DNA from: an uncultured Clostridium sp.
GTDB lineage: Bacteria; Bacillota; Clostridia; Clostridiales; Clostridiaceae
DNA length: 64,000 nucleotides
Direction: 5' to 3'
NCBI GenBank assembly: GCA_934746015.1
Contig: CAKVEW010000011.1
Location: 37,007-101,006 of the forward strand
The translations under genes were made by a program, and so were the position numbers. Below, piece by piece: positions 29,808-38,729 of this stretch (positions are counted from its first letter, which is position 1; the number at the start of each line of letters is the position of its first letter). The notes beneath the pieces are model-generated. The model saw only the letters and a program-made list of their open reading frames with translations, was not told the DNA's origin and did not search any database.

Positions 29808-30272
29808 ATGAATAATAATTATAAATTTAGATTAAAGAATTTTAATGAACTTAGCATAAATGAACTTTATGAAATAGTTAAGTCTAGATATGAGGTTTTT
29901 GCTTGTGAGCAAGAAATAACATGTGAGAATGATTTTGATGATAAAGATAAAGAATGCATTCATTTATTTGCTATGGATAATGAAAACCAAAAGGTAATAG
30001 GATATTGTAGATTACTACCACCAGGACTTTCTTACGAAGAAGCTTCTATAGGTAGAGTTTTAGTGTTAAAGGAATATAGAAATAAAGGGTTAGCTAAGGA
30101 AATGATGCTTAAGGCGATAGAAGAGATAGAGAAGAATTATAATACTAGTAACATAACATTATCAGCTCAAACATATATTAAAAATTTATACATATCTGTT
30201 GGCTTTAAAGAGGTATCAGGGGAATATGAAGAGGCAGGAATACCTCACGTAAAAATGAAATTGAGAATATAA
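29808..30272 (+). CDS. GNAT acetyltransferase, ElaA family
   Basis: A 154-aa protein counted from the ATG at 29808 behind AAGGAG; an earlier in-frame ATG (29787) is upstream of that site. The acetyl-CoA pyrophosphate loop is EYRNKGLAKEM (Q/R-x-x-G-x-G/A form). The early block YEIVKSRYEVFACEQEITCENDFDDKD marks the ElaA subgroup. The acceptor is unknown. The SanA-like gene follows within 14 nt, so the two are probably co-transcribed. Confidence 0.88.
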   Translation: MNNNYKFRLKNFNELSINELYEIVKSRYEVFACEQEITCENDFDDKDKECIHLFAMDNENQKVIGYCRLLPPGLSYEEASIGRVLVLKEYRNKGLAKEMMLKAIEEIEKNYNTSNITLSAQTYIKNLYISVGFKEVSGEYEEAGIPHVKMKLRI

Positions 30273-30286
30273 TATAAGGAGAATTT

Positions 30287-30976
30287 ATGAGGAAAGCTAA
30301 ATTAAATAAATGGGGGAAAAAGGTTATGGGAATATTTATATCTTTAATAGTAATAGCTATATTAATAATAAGTATTACCATTTCAGTAGTTAGTAGCTAT
30401 AAAAAGTATATTTATAATATTGAAGATATACCTAGTGGCAATGATGCAATAATAGTTCTTGGTGCTGGGGTTAGAGGGGATGGGACACCTTCTGATATAC
30501 TATCTGATAGACTTGAAACTTCACTAGAAGTTTTTGAAGCTGGACTTGGGAATACATTTATTTTAAGTGGTGACCATGGAAGAGAAGAGTATAACGAAGT
30601 CAGAGCTATGAAAAAATATATTATGAATGGAAATGTAGATGAAAAATTAATCTTTATGGATCATGCAGGTTTCAGTACTTATGATACCATGTATAGAGCA
30701 AAGGAGATTTTTAAAGTTAATAAGGCTGTTATAGTCACTAATGAGTATCACTTGCCAAGAGCATTGTATATAGCAAGAAAATTAGGTATAGAAGCTTATG
30801 GTGTAAAATCTGATCTAAGGGAATATCAATTAATGGATAGTTATAAGAAACGTGAAATCTTAGCTCAATTAAAAGACTTTTTCTATGTTAATGTTTTAAA
30901 GCCAGAACCTAAATTTTTAGGAGAAGCTATTCCTGTAAATAGCTCTGATGGAAGAGTAACAGAAGACGAAGAGTAG
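30287..30976 (+). CDS. SanA/YdcF (DUF218) family membrane protein
   Basis: A 229-aa protein with one N-terminal membrane helix (about residues 12-34) and a DUF218 domain outside. Family motifs: DAIIVLGAGVRGDGTPSDILSDRL, ILSGDHGREEYNE, MDHAGFSTYDTMYRAKEIF, and VTNEYHLPRALYIARKLG. E. coli SanA affects envelope barrier function and vancomycin exclusion, and ElyC relatives affect cell-wall lipid carriers. The biochemical activity is not established, and a role at the envelope is inferred. Confidence 0.88.
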   Translation: MRKAKLNKWGKKVMGIFISLIVIAILIISITISVVSSYKKYIYNIEDIPSGNDAIIVLGAGVRGDGTPSDILSDRLETSLEVFEAGLGNTFILSGDHGREEYNEVRAMKKYIMNGNVDEKLIFMDHAGFSTYDTMYRAKEIFKVNKAVIVTNEYHLPRALYIARKLGIEAYGVKSDLREYQLMDSYKKREILAQLKDFFYVNVLKPEPKFLGEAIPVNSSDGRVTEDEE

Positions 30977-30984
30977 TATGACGG

Positions 30985-31130
30985 AATGAAAAAATGAAAA
31001 AATGAAAGAATGAAAAAATTAAAGAATTAAAGGAGCTGTCGCAACAGCTCCAAATAGAAAATTTAGAAACTCCGCAAGGAGTTTTTTCATTTATTCTAAA
31101 TTCTACATTTTACATTATTCATTAGAATTT
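30985..31130. repeat. hairpin-rich intergenic element (copy 3)
   Basis: An ATG-rich lead (GAATGAAAAAATG..., 30985-31014), the hairpin GGAGCTGT-CGCA-ACAGCTCC (31032-31051), the hairpin AACTCC-GCAA-GGAGTT (31068-31083) with a T run, and an ACATTTTACATTATTC tail. It can terminate transcription, and it matches the layout of the copies at 34.9 and 45.2 kb. Confidence 0.6.
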
Positions 31131-31148
31131 GTGTTGTAGCACAATTTC

Positions 31149-31541
31149 TTATCTTGTTATCTCTTCATGAGTTATACGAGTAGCTGAAAAAATTAATTCT
31201 CCATTTTCTTCATTTATATCAATTATTAGAGGTCTTATATCAGTTAAAGTTATCTTTCCATGAATAACGGAGCTATAATTTTCACCATTTAATGAATAAT
31301 TTAATATTAAATCTGATTTTTCCATAATTGGTGATGGATAAATTTCTTCGTTAGTATCAGTACTCATAGCATTTATAGTTCCTAACTTAATTGGATGTCC
31401 ACCCATGCCAGTTCTTTCAATAGTAGCATCAGTTAAATTATAAGGAGTGTGATTCTTTATATAAAGAATAGTATTGTGTCTATTGAAATCAGACCCCCAA
31501 ATTAATACAGGAACAGGTATTTTTTGAACTTCTCTTTTCAT
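31149..31541 (-). CDS. hypothetical protein, paralogue of the next gene
   Basis: A 130-aa protein of unknown function. It has no signal peptide or membrane segment. The sequence suggests a small all-beta domain with alternating hydrophobic strands (NTILYIKNHTPYNLTDATIERTG, then 'GGHPIKLGTI'). It shares the core GGHPIKLG and the pattern NEE...EKSxLI-NY-LN with the gene just upstream (31558-31896), so the two are tandem duplicates. An unspaced CTCCT-type site precedes the ATG. No family can be named. Confidence 0.7.
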   Translation of the reverse strand: MKREVQKIPVPVLIWGSDFNRHNTILYIKNHTPYNLTDATIERTGMGGHPIKLGTINAMSTDTNEEIYPSPIMEKSDLILNYSLNGENYSSVIHGKITLTDIRPLIIDINEENGELIFSATRITHEEITR

Positions 31542-31557
31542 TATAAATCCTCCTAAT

Positions 31558-31896
31558 TTAAATATTTTTACCAGATACTCTTTCAGTATTAAATACTAAA
31601 TTGTTATTTTCCTCTGTTATTGTGATGACTATTTCTCTAAAATCAGAAAAAGTTATATTATCATATACTGTTGATCTATACTTTTCTTCATTTAATGTAT
31701 AATTAAAAATTAGTTTTGATTTTTCTCTTAAGGTTGAGATACACATTTCTTCATTAGTTGCTCTCATTGATTTAATATTACCTAATTTAATTGGATGACC
31801 ACCGTTTCCAGTATGCTCAATAGTACAATTTTCTAAATCTGTAGATGAATTATTTTTGATATAAACTACTACATTCATAATTGCTATAGTAAACAT
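31558..31896 (-). CDS. hypothetical protein, first of a tandem paralogous pair
   Basis: A 112-aa protein of unknown function starting at the ATG behind GGAGG (spacing 6). It shares with 31149-31541 the blocks VYIKN, TIEHTGNGGHPIKLGNI and a C-terminal EENNLVFNTER-like strand. It is shorter at the N terminus than its partner, which has about 16 extra residues. The two are co-directional with a 16-nt gap, so they are probably one operon. The glycine-rich GNGGHPIKLG loop could be a ligand or surface loop; nothing firmer can be said. Confidence 0.7.
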   Translation of the reverse strand: MFTIAIMNVVVYIKNNSSTDLENCTIEHTGNGGHPIKLGNIKSMRATNEEMCISTLREKSKLIFNYTLNEEKYRSTVYDNITFSDFREIVITITEENNNLVFNTERVSGKNI

Positions 31897-32213
31897 ATAA
31901 AGCCTCCTTAAGATATATCAGATAAATATACAAATATTATATACATTATACCATATTAAAACTTTAATGTGAGTATATGGATAAAAATTTGAAATTATGT
32001 TTCATGAATATACGGATGCTCATATTGTGAATAAATGATTAACATTCGTGTTTTGATTTTCTGTATTTATTTACATAGAAATAAATTTATGAAAAATAAG
32101 TAAGATATCCTTTATAATTTGAAAAAAGTGAAATAAATAAAAAAAGCATTGATTTAATACGAATGAAATGATAATATGATAATATAATATTCGATTATGA
32201 AAGAGGTATTTTT
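31897..32213. other. gene-free divergent promoter region
   Basis: An AT-rich stretch between the tandem hypothetical genes (minus) and the purine permease (plus). I looked for a purine riboswitch core (GTTTCTACC and CCGTAAA) and did not find one. A spaced CGAAT...ATTCG pair occurs at 32160-32193, but it is weak. Confidence 0.4.
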
Positions 32214-33605
32214 ATGGAAAAGTTTTTTAAACTTAAGGAAAATGGCACAGATGTTAAAACTGAGTTAATGGCAGGATTAACAACATTTCTAACAATGGCA
32301 TATATCTTATTCGTAAATCCATCTATTTTAGCAGCAGCAGGTATGGATAAGAATGCAGTTTTTGTAGCTACTATTATTGCAGCAGCAATCGGAACACTAG
32401 TAATGGGTCTAGTAGCAAATGTACCTTTTGCTCAAGCTCCTGGAATGGGATTAAATGCATTCTTCACTTTTACAGTAGTATTAGGTCTTGGATTTACATG
32501 GCAACAAGCTTTAGCAATGGTATTTATTTGCGGAATTATTAATATAATTATAACCACTACTAAAATAAGAAAGATGATAATACAAGCTATACCTCATTCA
32601 CTTCAATATGCAATTTCAGGTGGAATAGGTTTATTTATTGCTTTCTTAGGTATTAAACAAGCACACTTTATTACTTTCACAGGTGAAGCTGCTAATCAAA
32701 TTGCTACATCAGAGGCTTCATCAGTATTTAATAGTGTAAATCTATCAATGACTAATTTTAAAGATCCAGTAGCTTTATTGGCACTAATAGGATTAGTAAT
32801 TACAATTATACTAATGCTTCTTAAATTTAAGGGAGCAATTTTATTTGGAATTCTTATAACTACAGTTATTGGAATATTTATGAATGTAACACAAGTTCCT
32901 GATTTTTCACAAATTTCATTTGGCGTTCCAAGTATAGCACCAACATTTTTTAAATTAGATTTTGCAGGATTATTTAGTGATCCATCTAAGATATCAGTAG
33001 TATTAATTACTATATTTGCATTTTCTTTATCAGATACCTTTGATACAATTGGTACATTTTTAGGAACAGGAAGAAAAGCAGGAATATTTGATGATAATGA
33101 TGAAAAGCTATTTGAAAGTGAAAATAATTTCTCATCAAAATTAGAAAGAGCTTTATTTGCAGATGCAACAGCAACATCAATTGGAGCACTTTTAGGTACA
33201 AGTAATACAACAACTTATGTTGAAAGTGCAGCGGGGATCGGACAAGGTGGAAGAACTGGATTAACTTCTGTTACAGTAGCAGTATTATTTATATTATCAT
33301 TATTCATATCACCAATAATGGGAATGGTGCCATCAGCAGCAACAGCTCCAGCTTTAATAGTAGTAGGTATTTTAATGATGGAATCCTTCAAGAATATTGA
33401 TTGGAGCGATTTTGAAGTAGCTATGCCAGCATTCTTTGTAGTAACATTTATGCCTTTTACAGGAAGTATTTCAAATGGTGTGGCAGCTGGATTTATAACA
33501 TATTGCTTAGCTAAAATAGTTAAAAAAGAAGCTAAGGATGTTCATCCAATAATGTATATAGTAAGTGCGTTATTTATGATTAACTTTATAATAGGAGCAC
33601 TGTAA
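32214..33605 (+). CDS. AzgA/PbuG-type purine (guanine/hypoxanthine) permease
   Basis: A 463-aa permease of the NCS2/AzgA group with about twelve to fourteen helices. It has the signatures TTFLTMAYILFVNPSIL, PFAQAPGMGLNAFFTFTVV, the central FDTIGTFLGTGRKAGI and GTSNTTTYVESAAGIGQGGRTGLTS. These are the hallmarks of nucleobase:cation symporters such as PbuG. Which purine is carried cannot be read. It is monocistronic, with a terminator at 33653-33676. Confidence 0.92.
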   Translation: MEKFFKLKENGTDVKTELMAGLTTFLTMAYILFVNPSILAAAGMDKNAVFVATIIAAAIGTLVMGLVANVPFAQAPGMGLNAFFTFTVVLGLGFTWQQALAMVFICGIINIIITTTKIRKMIIQAIPHSLQYAISGGIGLFIAFLGIKQAHFITFTGEAANQIATSEASSVFNSVNLSMTNFKDPVALLALIGLVITIILMLLKFKGAILFGILITTVIGIFMNVTQVPDFSQISFGVPSIAPTFFKLDFAGLFSDPSKISVVLITIFAFSLSDTFDTIGTFLGTGRKAGIFDDNDEKLFESENNFSSKLERALFADATATSIGALLGTSNTTTYVESAAGIGQGGRTGLTSVTVAVLFILSLFISPIMGMVPSAATAPALIVVGILMMESFKNIDWSDFEVAMPAFFVVTFMPFTGSISNGVAAGFITYCLAKIVKKEAKDVHPIMYIVSALFMINFIIGAL

Positions 33606-33652
33606 TTATTTCTAGAAAGTATAGATTTAAATAAAGATTATTTTTATAACCT

Positions 33653-33681
33653 AAGAGGCGTTTTTATACGCCTCTTTTTTG
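33653..33681 (+). terminator. intrinsic terminator of the purine permease
   Basis: A 9-bp stem, AAGAGGCGT (33653-33661) with ACGCCTCTT (33668-33676), and a 6-nt loop, then TTTT. Confidence 0.9.
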
Positions 33682-33771
33682 ATAATGAAATAATAATATT
33701 TATATTTAAAGTACAATATGATATATTAAAAATTAAAGTTTATTATTATAAAAATAAGTGGAGGATTTTGT

Positions 33772-34557
33772 ATGGGTAAACCGTATGGTAGGAGCTGCGT
33801 ATTGATAACTGGAGCTACTACTGGTATAGGATATGAATTAGCTAAGCTATATGCAAAAGATAAAAATAATTTAATTTTAGTTGCACGAGATGAAGATAGA
33901 TTAAAAGAAGTGAAAGAGGAATTAGATTTATATAGTATTAATGTTTATATTCTTGCCTTAGACTTATCTGAGGATAACTCTTGTGAAAAAGTATTAGATT
34001 ATGTGAATAAAAATAATTTATCTGTGGATATTTTAATCAATAATGCAGGTATGGGTTCCTTTGGATATATAAGCGATATAGAAATGGGAAAGGAGCTTAA
34101 GTTAATTGATGTAAATATTAGAGCTTTAACAGAGTTAACAAAAATATTTTTACCGATTATGATAGGGCATGGGGAAGGAGCTATAATGAATGTAGCATCA
34201 ACTGCGGCTTTTTGTGCTGGACCAAAGATGGCTACTTATTATGCTTCAAAATCATATGTACTAAATTTCACAGAAGCTTTATATGAGGAGTTAAAGGGAA
34301 GTGAAATAAAAATAAGTTGTTTATGTCCAGGACCTGTAAAAACAGGATTCCAAGAAAAGTCTGGTATAAGGAAAAAAGAATCTGCTAAAAAGGCATTAAT
34401 GACACCAAAAGAAGTAGCTAAAATTGCTTATAGAGATTTCAAAAAGGGAAAACTAATAATAATTCCTGGATTTAAAAATAAAATAATTATATTGTTAAAT
34501 AAATTTATACCTAGGAGTTTATCTAGAAAGATAATATTAATGATGAACAAAGGTTAG
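33772..34557 (+). CDS. short-chain dehydrogenase/reductase
   Basis: A 261-aa classical SDR. The cofactor motif is TGATTGIG (residues 13-20), the NNAG motif at 90-93, catalytic S143 and the Y156-x3-K160 pair. The C terminus carries a basic hydrophobic stretch (IIILLNKFIPRSLSRKIILMMNKG) as in the YqjQ/DltE-like group, which may sit on the membrane. The substrate is unknown. The downstream small gene starts within 10 nt and is probably coupled. Confidence 0.9.
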   Translation: MGKPYGRSCVLITGATTGIGYELAKLYAKDKNNLILVARDEDRLKEVKEELDLYSINVYILALDLSEDNSCEKVLDYVNKNNLSVDILINNAGMGSFGYISDIEMGKELKLIDVNIRALTELTKIFLPIMIGHGEGAIMNVASTAAFCAGPKMATYYASKSYVLNFTEALYEELKGSEIKISCLCPGPVKTGFQEKSGIRKKESAKKALMTPKEVAKIAYRDFKKGKLIIIPGFKNKIIILLNKFIPRSLSRKIILMMNKG

Positions 34558-34566
34558 GTGATATCA

Positions 34567-34857
34567 TTGGAAGATTTAAAAGAAAAAATTTTAGAATTAT
34601 ACGAGACTTTAATAGAAAATGGGATTACTTTTTATTATGGAAGTGAATCAATACCAACTGGAGAAGTAACGAAATTTGATATATTAGAGGATAGCAAGCT
34701 TGAAATAGAATTAGAAGGATTTGAAACATATGAAGTTGATATAGATGATTTTATAGAATATCACTCAAAAGAAGGGGCTAATTATCATACGTGGCCTGAT
34801 TGTAGAAAGTTTGATGCCAAACTTTCTACAATGGAAAATGAAAAAATGAAAAAATAA
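34567..34857 (+). CDS. small acidic hypothetical protein with repeat-derived tail
   Basis: About 96 aa of unknown function. I prefer the TTG start at 34567 because AGGTGAT (34556-34562) sits at normal spacing; the GTG at 34558 is inside that site. The body is acidic and predicted helix plus strand (EDLKEKILELYETLIENG, then VDIDDFIEYHSKEGANYHTWPDCRKF). The last 17 codons run through a perfect 13-bp inverted repeat (34801-34830) and an ATG-rich intergenic element, so the C-terminal tail (DAKLSTMENEKMKK) looks like an acquired read-through extension. It is co-transcribed with the SDR gene. Confidence 0.7.
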   Translation: MEDLKEKILELYETLIENGITFYYGSESIPTGEVTKFDILEDSKLEIELEGFETYEVDIDDFIEYHSKEGANYHTWPDCRKFDAKLSTMENEKMKK

Positions 34858-34985
34858 GGGAATTCAGATAAAAACTGAATTCCTTTATTTTTTTCATTTC
34901 AATAAACTCCGAAGGAGTTTCCCAGAAAATTATTTCATTTTTTCATTCTTTAATTATTTCATTTATTACGCATTATGCATTATCA
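34801..34985. repeat. hairpin-rich intergenic element (copy 4) with terminator
   Basis: A perfect 13-bp inverted repeat at 34801-34813 and 34818-34830 with a 4-nt loop. Then comes the terminator stem GGAATTCAG/CTGAATTCC (34859-34882) with a T-rich tail, then AAACTCC/GGAGTTT (34904-34920), then an ATTATGCATTATC-type tail. It overlaps the end of the preceding gene. Confidence 0.6.
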
Positions 34986-35002
34986 ATTATGCATTAAAAA
35001 CA

Positions 35003-36190
35003 TTAGTTTCTAAAAATAACTTCTTCTTTAGAGAACATAAATTTAGCAAATATAATTGCAGCAATTATATATACTATGTGCCAACCTATAACTAAAGCTA
35101 TATGTTTGGCATCAAATATTCCAACAGTAAACTCCTTCATTAAGCAAATTGCATTAGTTATAGGAATATTGAAGAATGCAGGATTTATTCCTTTTGCGTC
35201 CATCATATATGGCAGGAAGGATAAAATCATTGTAGGCATTGTTATTGCAGCTAAGTATGCATTTGCCTCCTTAGTTGATCTTGCATAGATACTTACTGAA
35301 ATTTGTAATGCTGATAATGCAACTAAAACTAGACAGCCAACTACTAACATACCTAGTATAGTTGCTGGCGCTAAATTAAATTGTATTTCTCCTTCTCCAA
35401 AACTCATAAACTTTTGCATTGAGAATACCATTGCAGCTAGGTTTGCAATTAATGCGATAAATGAAATTGTGCATAAGGCTGTTATTTTACCCCAAAGTAA
35501 GGATGATCTTTTTGCTGAGGTAGAAAGTAGTGGTTCAAAAGTAAATCTTTCCTTTTCACCTGCACCTAAGTCAGCTGCCATACCAACAGTGGAGGATACC
35601 ATTAATATTACTATTAATGTTGGTATCATAGTAAGAAGCATTGAGGCAGTAGCATTTATCTCTTCATTATCTGCACTTATTCCAGATTTAATATTAACAT
35701 CAAAGGGTTTTAATATTGAAGGATCTACTCCACTTGCTATTAATCTTTGCTCTACGATTGTGTTTTTATAATTTTCATAAATTTCACTAACCATGCTACT
35801 TGCAATCATTGATTTATTTGACTCATCATCAATTAATAAATCAATAGTATCATTTTTACCAGCAGCAATATTTTCATCAAAGTTTTCTGGTATATTAATT
35901 ATTAATTGAATATCTCCATTTTTTAGAGCTTCAGTAGGTGATTCTACTTCAGGTATTTTTACATTTTCTAAGGATGTAATTACTTTTGCCATATTAGAAT
36001 CAGTATCACCATCTATATAAATATTAATTTCCTTTTCTACATCAGTTTGAGCTTTTTCCATTGATGAAGACATAAATTTAAACATTAGAGGATAAATAAG
36101 AATTGGTAGTATTAAAGTAAATACTAATGTTTTTTTATCTCTTACAATATCTAAAAGTTCTTTCTTAAGAACAGTTGTAAAATTATTCAT
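35003..36190 (-). CDS. ABC-2 exporter permease, NatB-like
   Basis: A 395-aa permease with an N-terminal helix, a large extracytoplasmic region (about residues 40-190) and about six C-terminal helices. The opening KKELLDIVRDKKTLVFTLILPILIYPLMF and the central block GAGEKERFTFEPLLSTSAKRSSLLWGK match the NatB / CPBP-free ABC-2 group that pairs with NatA-like ATPases (Na+ extrusion in B. subtilis). The substrate here is not proven. Its start overlaps the ATPase gene by 8 nt. Confidence 0.85.
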   Translation of the reverse strand: MNNFTTVLKKELLDIVRDKKTLVFTLILPILIYPLMFKFMSSSMEKAQTDVEKEINIYIDGDTDSNMAKVITSLENVKIPEVESPTEALKNGDIQLIINIPENFDENIAAGKNDTIDLLIDDESNKSMIASSMVSEIYENYKNTIVEQRLIASGVDPSILKPFDVNIKSGISADNEEINATASMLLTMIPTLIVILMVSSTVGMAADLGAGEKERFTFEPLLSTSAKRSSLLWGKITALCTISFIALIANLAAMVFSMQKFMSFGEGEIQFNLAPATILGMLVVGCLVLVALSALQISVSIYARSTKEANAYLAAITMPTMILSFLPYMMDAKGINPAFFNIPITNAICLMKEFTVGIFDAKHIALVIGWHIVYIIAAIIFAKFMFSKEEVIFRN

Positions 36191-36914
36191 TAGAATGACC
36201 TCCTATAAGCTTTAAGAATGTTTCTTCTAAGTCATCATTATTATATTTTTCTTCTAATTGTGGCAATGTACAATTTTCTAGAAGTTTTCCTTTATTAATA
36301 ATAACAACTCTATCACATAGCTTTTCAACTTCTTTCATGGAGTGACTTGAGAATAATATTATCTTATTTTCTTTTTTACATTGAAGAATAAAATCTTGTA
36401 CAATTCTTGCAGCACTAACATCCAATCCAGTAGTAGGCTCATCGAATAACATAACAGATGGATTATGAACTATAGATCTTGCAATAGAGATTTTTTGTTT
36501 CATACCTCTTGAATATTTACCAACAGGTTTATTTATATAGTCTTCCATCTCAAAGTTTTTAGCTAATACATCTATTCTTTCGTCTGCTTCCTTTTTACTT
36601 ATTCCATATAAATTTGCAAAGTATCTTATGTTTTCTCTGCCAGTTAGTCTATCATATAGGCCAACATCACCACCAAAAAGGATTCCAATTTCCTTTCTTA
36701 CCTTTTCTGGATCTGATTTTACATCGATGCCATTGACTTTAATGTCTCCTTCTGAGATTTCTAACATAGTAGAAATCATTCTTAAAGTTGTAGTTTTCCC
36801 AGCTCCATTTTCTCCAAGTAGCCCAACAATTTCCCCCTTATCTACTGAAAAGGATAAGTTATCAACTACTTTTGATTTTTTAAAACTTTTACTAACATTG
36901 CTTAGTTTAAGCAT
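36183..36914 (-). CDS. ABC transporter ATPase, NatA-like
   Basis: A 243-aa ATPase with Walker A GENGAGKTT (about residues 34-42), signature YSRGMKQKISIARS, Walker B VMLFDEPTTGLDV, and switch His in FSSHSMKE. The pair with 35003-36190 resembles NatAB. The ATG follows AAAGGGGG. It is the first gene of a two-gene operon, ending near the repeat element at 34.9 kb. Confidence 0.9.
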   Translation of the reverse strand: MLKLSNVSKSFKKSKVVDNLSFSVDKGEIVGLLGENGAGKTTTLRMISTMLEISEGDIKVNGIDVKSDPEKVRKEIGILFGGDVGLYDRLTGRENIRYFANLYGISKKEADERIDVLAKNFEMEDYINKPVGKYSRGMKQKISIARSIVHNPSVMLFDEPTTGLDVSAARIVQDFILQCKKENKIILFSSHSMKEVEKLCDRVVIINKGKLLENCTLPQLEEKYNNDDLEETFLKLIGGHSNE

Positions 36915-37348
36915 ACTTTACCCCCTTTACTTTTAATAGTACAATTTATTTTTTTAAGAGTTATAATATACTATATTATAACATTAAAAAGTTAATATCA
37001 ATAATAATTATAGAATATTTTTACAATTATTCGAAGGAGAAACAAGAAAATATATTAATTTTTTATTTATTTCATAGTTAGAAATAAAAATAAAGTTTAT
37101 AAATATCTTAATAAAAGAGAATTTTATATAATATTAGGTATAAAAATAAATTAAAAATGAATAAATATTCATAATGCTATTTAAAACTTCTTTAGTTTAT
37201 TGTATTATATATAATAGGTAAACAATATGAAACTTATCTACTATCAATATGTTTATATTGATAAACTTTTTATTCAAACATGGAATAAATAACTTTATGA
37301 ATATTTTCGTAGTATATTATGCTTGTATAATTATTAATGTGAAATTCC
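36915..37348. other. gene-free AT-rich divergent intergenic region
   Basis: No open frame or RNA structure that I can support. It should contain the natA-like promoter on the minus strand and ends at the carAB promoter. Confidence 0.4.
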
Positions 37349-37377
37349 TTGACATATATATGGATAAAATATAAAAT
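37349..37377 (+). promoter_or_regulatory. promoter of the carAB leader
   Basis: TTGACA (37349-37354) and TAAAAT (37372-37377) with a 17-bp spacer. Transcription would start about 37385, some 45 nt before the PyrR site. Confidence 0.75.
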
Positions 37378-37424
37378 ATTATCAAAAAGATAAATAATTT
37401 CTTTATTAAGTTAAAAAGTACACT

Positions 37425-37599
37425 TTAAATTGGTCCTGTGAGGCCAGAAAGGGAGTATGTATTTATGTTGTATTTATATTCACAAAGTAATTGCATAGCA
37501 ATGTCAGTTAAGACTTTTTCTAATACTGATATTAAATATAGAAGGATAGTAGGGAGAAAACAGTAGTTTTGTTGTCTCCTTAGTATCCTTTTTTGTTTT
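37425..37599 (+). promoter_or_regulatory. PyrR-binding leader and intrinsic attenuator of carAB
   Basis: The PyrR-type binding loop GGTCCTGTGAGGCC (37432-37445) carries the UCCnGnGAGG core inside a short stem. Downstream is a strong terminator: AAGGATAGTAGGGAGA (37542-37557) with TCTCCTTAGTATCCTT (37575-37590), one mismatch and one wobble, then TTTTGTTTT. PyrR bound with UMP should favour termination before carA. Confidence 0.85.
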
Positions 37600-37666
37600 A
37601 GTAAGATAAGCTTTTATGAAGTGTATTTTTAGCTATATATATATTTATAGTTTAGGAGGGCTAAAT

Positions 37667-38716
37667 ATGAAAGGAAAGCTAATATTAGAAAATGGCATGA
37701 TTTTTGAAGGCAAAGCCTTTGGATATTTAAAAGACAGTATAGGAGAAGTAGTATTTACTACAGGAATGACAGGCTATCAAGAGGTTTTAACGGATCCATC
37801 CTATTATGGACAAATTGTTACTATGACTTATCCGCTTATAGGTAATTATGGGGTAAACTTAGAGGATATGGAGTCAAGAACACCGAAGGTTAAGGGATTT
37901 ATAGTAAGAGAAAAATGTAATTTCCCTAACAATTTTAGATGTGAAATGGATCTTGACAGTTATTTAAAGCAAAATAAAATTATAGGTTTAGAAGGCATAG
38001 ACTCAAGGGCATTAACTAAGGTACTAAGAAATTATGGCACTATGAAGGGAATGATTTCTTTAGAGGATATTACCTTAGAAGATGTTAAAGAAAGAGTAGA
38101 AGGCTTTTCAAATAAGAATGCAGTTAGTATGGTAACTACAAAAGAAAAGTACACTGTAGAAGGAAAAGGAAAGCATGTAGCAATAATAGATTTTGGAATA
38201 AAAGAAAATATAATTAGAAATTTTAAAAAGAGAGATTGTAGATTAACAGTATTCCCAATGAGTGCAACTGCAGAAGAAGTTTTAGGGGTAAACCCAGACT
38301 TAGTGTTTTTATCAAATGGACCTGGGGATCCAAAGGATTTAGAAGATGTAATAGAAAATATAAAGAATTTAGTAGGGAAAAAACCCTTAGTAGGTATATG
38401 CCTAGGACATCAACTTTTAGCATTAAGCTTAGGTGGTAAGACTACTAAATTAAAATTTGGACATAGAGGCTGTAATCATCCAGTTAAGGATTTAGAAGAA
38501 AATAAAGTTCATATTACATCACAAAATCACGGGTATGTAGTTGAAAAATTACCAGAAGATGTTGTAGCAACTCACATTAATATTAATGATGGAACTATTG
38601 AAGGTATGAAGCATACAAAGCTTCCAATATTCTCAGTTCAATTCCATCCAGAAGCTGCAGCTGGACCACAGGATAGCGAGTATATATTTGATAAATTCTT
38701 AAATTATGCACTATAG
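37667..38716 (+). CDS. carA: carbamoyl-phosphate synthase small subunit (glutaminase)
   Basis: A 349-aa subunit counted from the ATG at 37667 behind TAGGAGGGC; an in-frame ATG at 37616 would add 17 hydrophobic residues not found in the family. It hydrolyses glutamine and passes ammonia to CarB. The N-terminal block is ILENGMIFEGKAFG; the class I glutaminase nucleophile is C245 in VGICLGHQLL, with the His-Glu dyad in FHPEAAAGP. carB follows after 13 nt. It is controlled by the PyrR leader, which ties it to pyrimidine supply. Confidence 0.97.
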   Translation: MKGKLILENGMIFEGKAFGYLKDSIGEVVFTTGMTGYQEVLTDPSYYGQIVTMTYPLIGNYGVNLEDMESRTPKVKGFIVREKCNFPNNFRCEMDLDSYLKQNKIIGLEGIDSRALTKVLRNYGTMKGMISLEDITLEDVKERVEGFSNKNAVSMVTTKEKYTVEGKGKHVAIIDFGIKENIIRNFKKRDCRLTVFPMSATAEEVLGVNPDLVFLSNGPGDPKDLEDVIENIKNLVGKKPLVGICLGHQLLALSLGGKTTKLKFGHRGCNHPVKDLEENKVHITSQNHGYVVEKLPEDVVATHININDGTIEGMKHTKLPIFSVQFHPEAAAGPQDSEYIFDKFLNYAL

Positions 38717-38729
38717 GAGGGAATAGGAT

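Noticed and set aside
31897..32213. Purine riboswitch before the AzgA-type permease
   Set aside because: The conserved core blocks of the purine aptamer are not present, and no terminator precedes the gene.
33010..33213. Minus-strand hydrophobic open frame inside the purine permease
   Set aside because: Antisense to well-conserved permease motifs, low complexity, no ribosome site.
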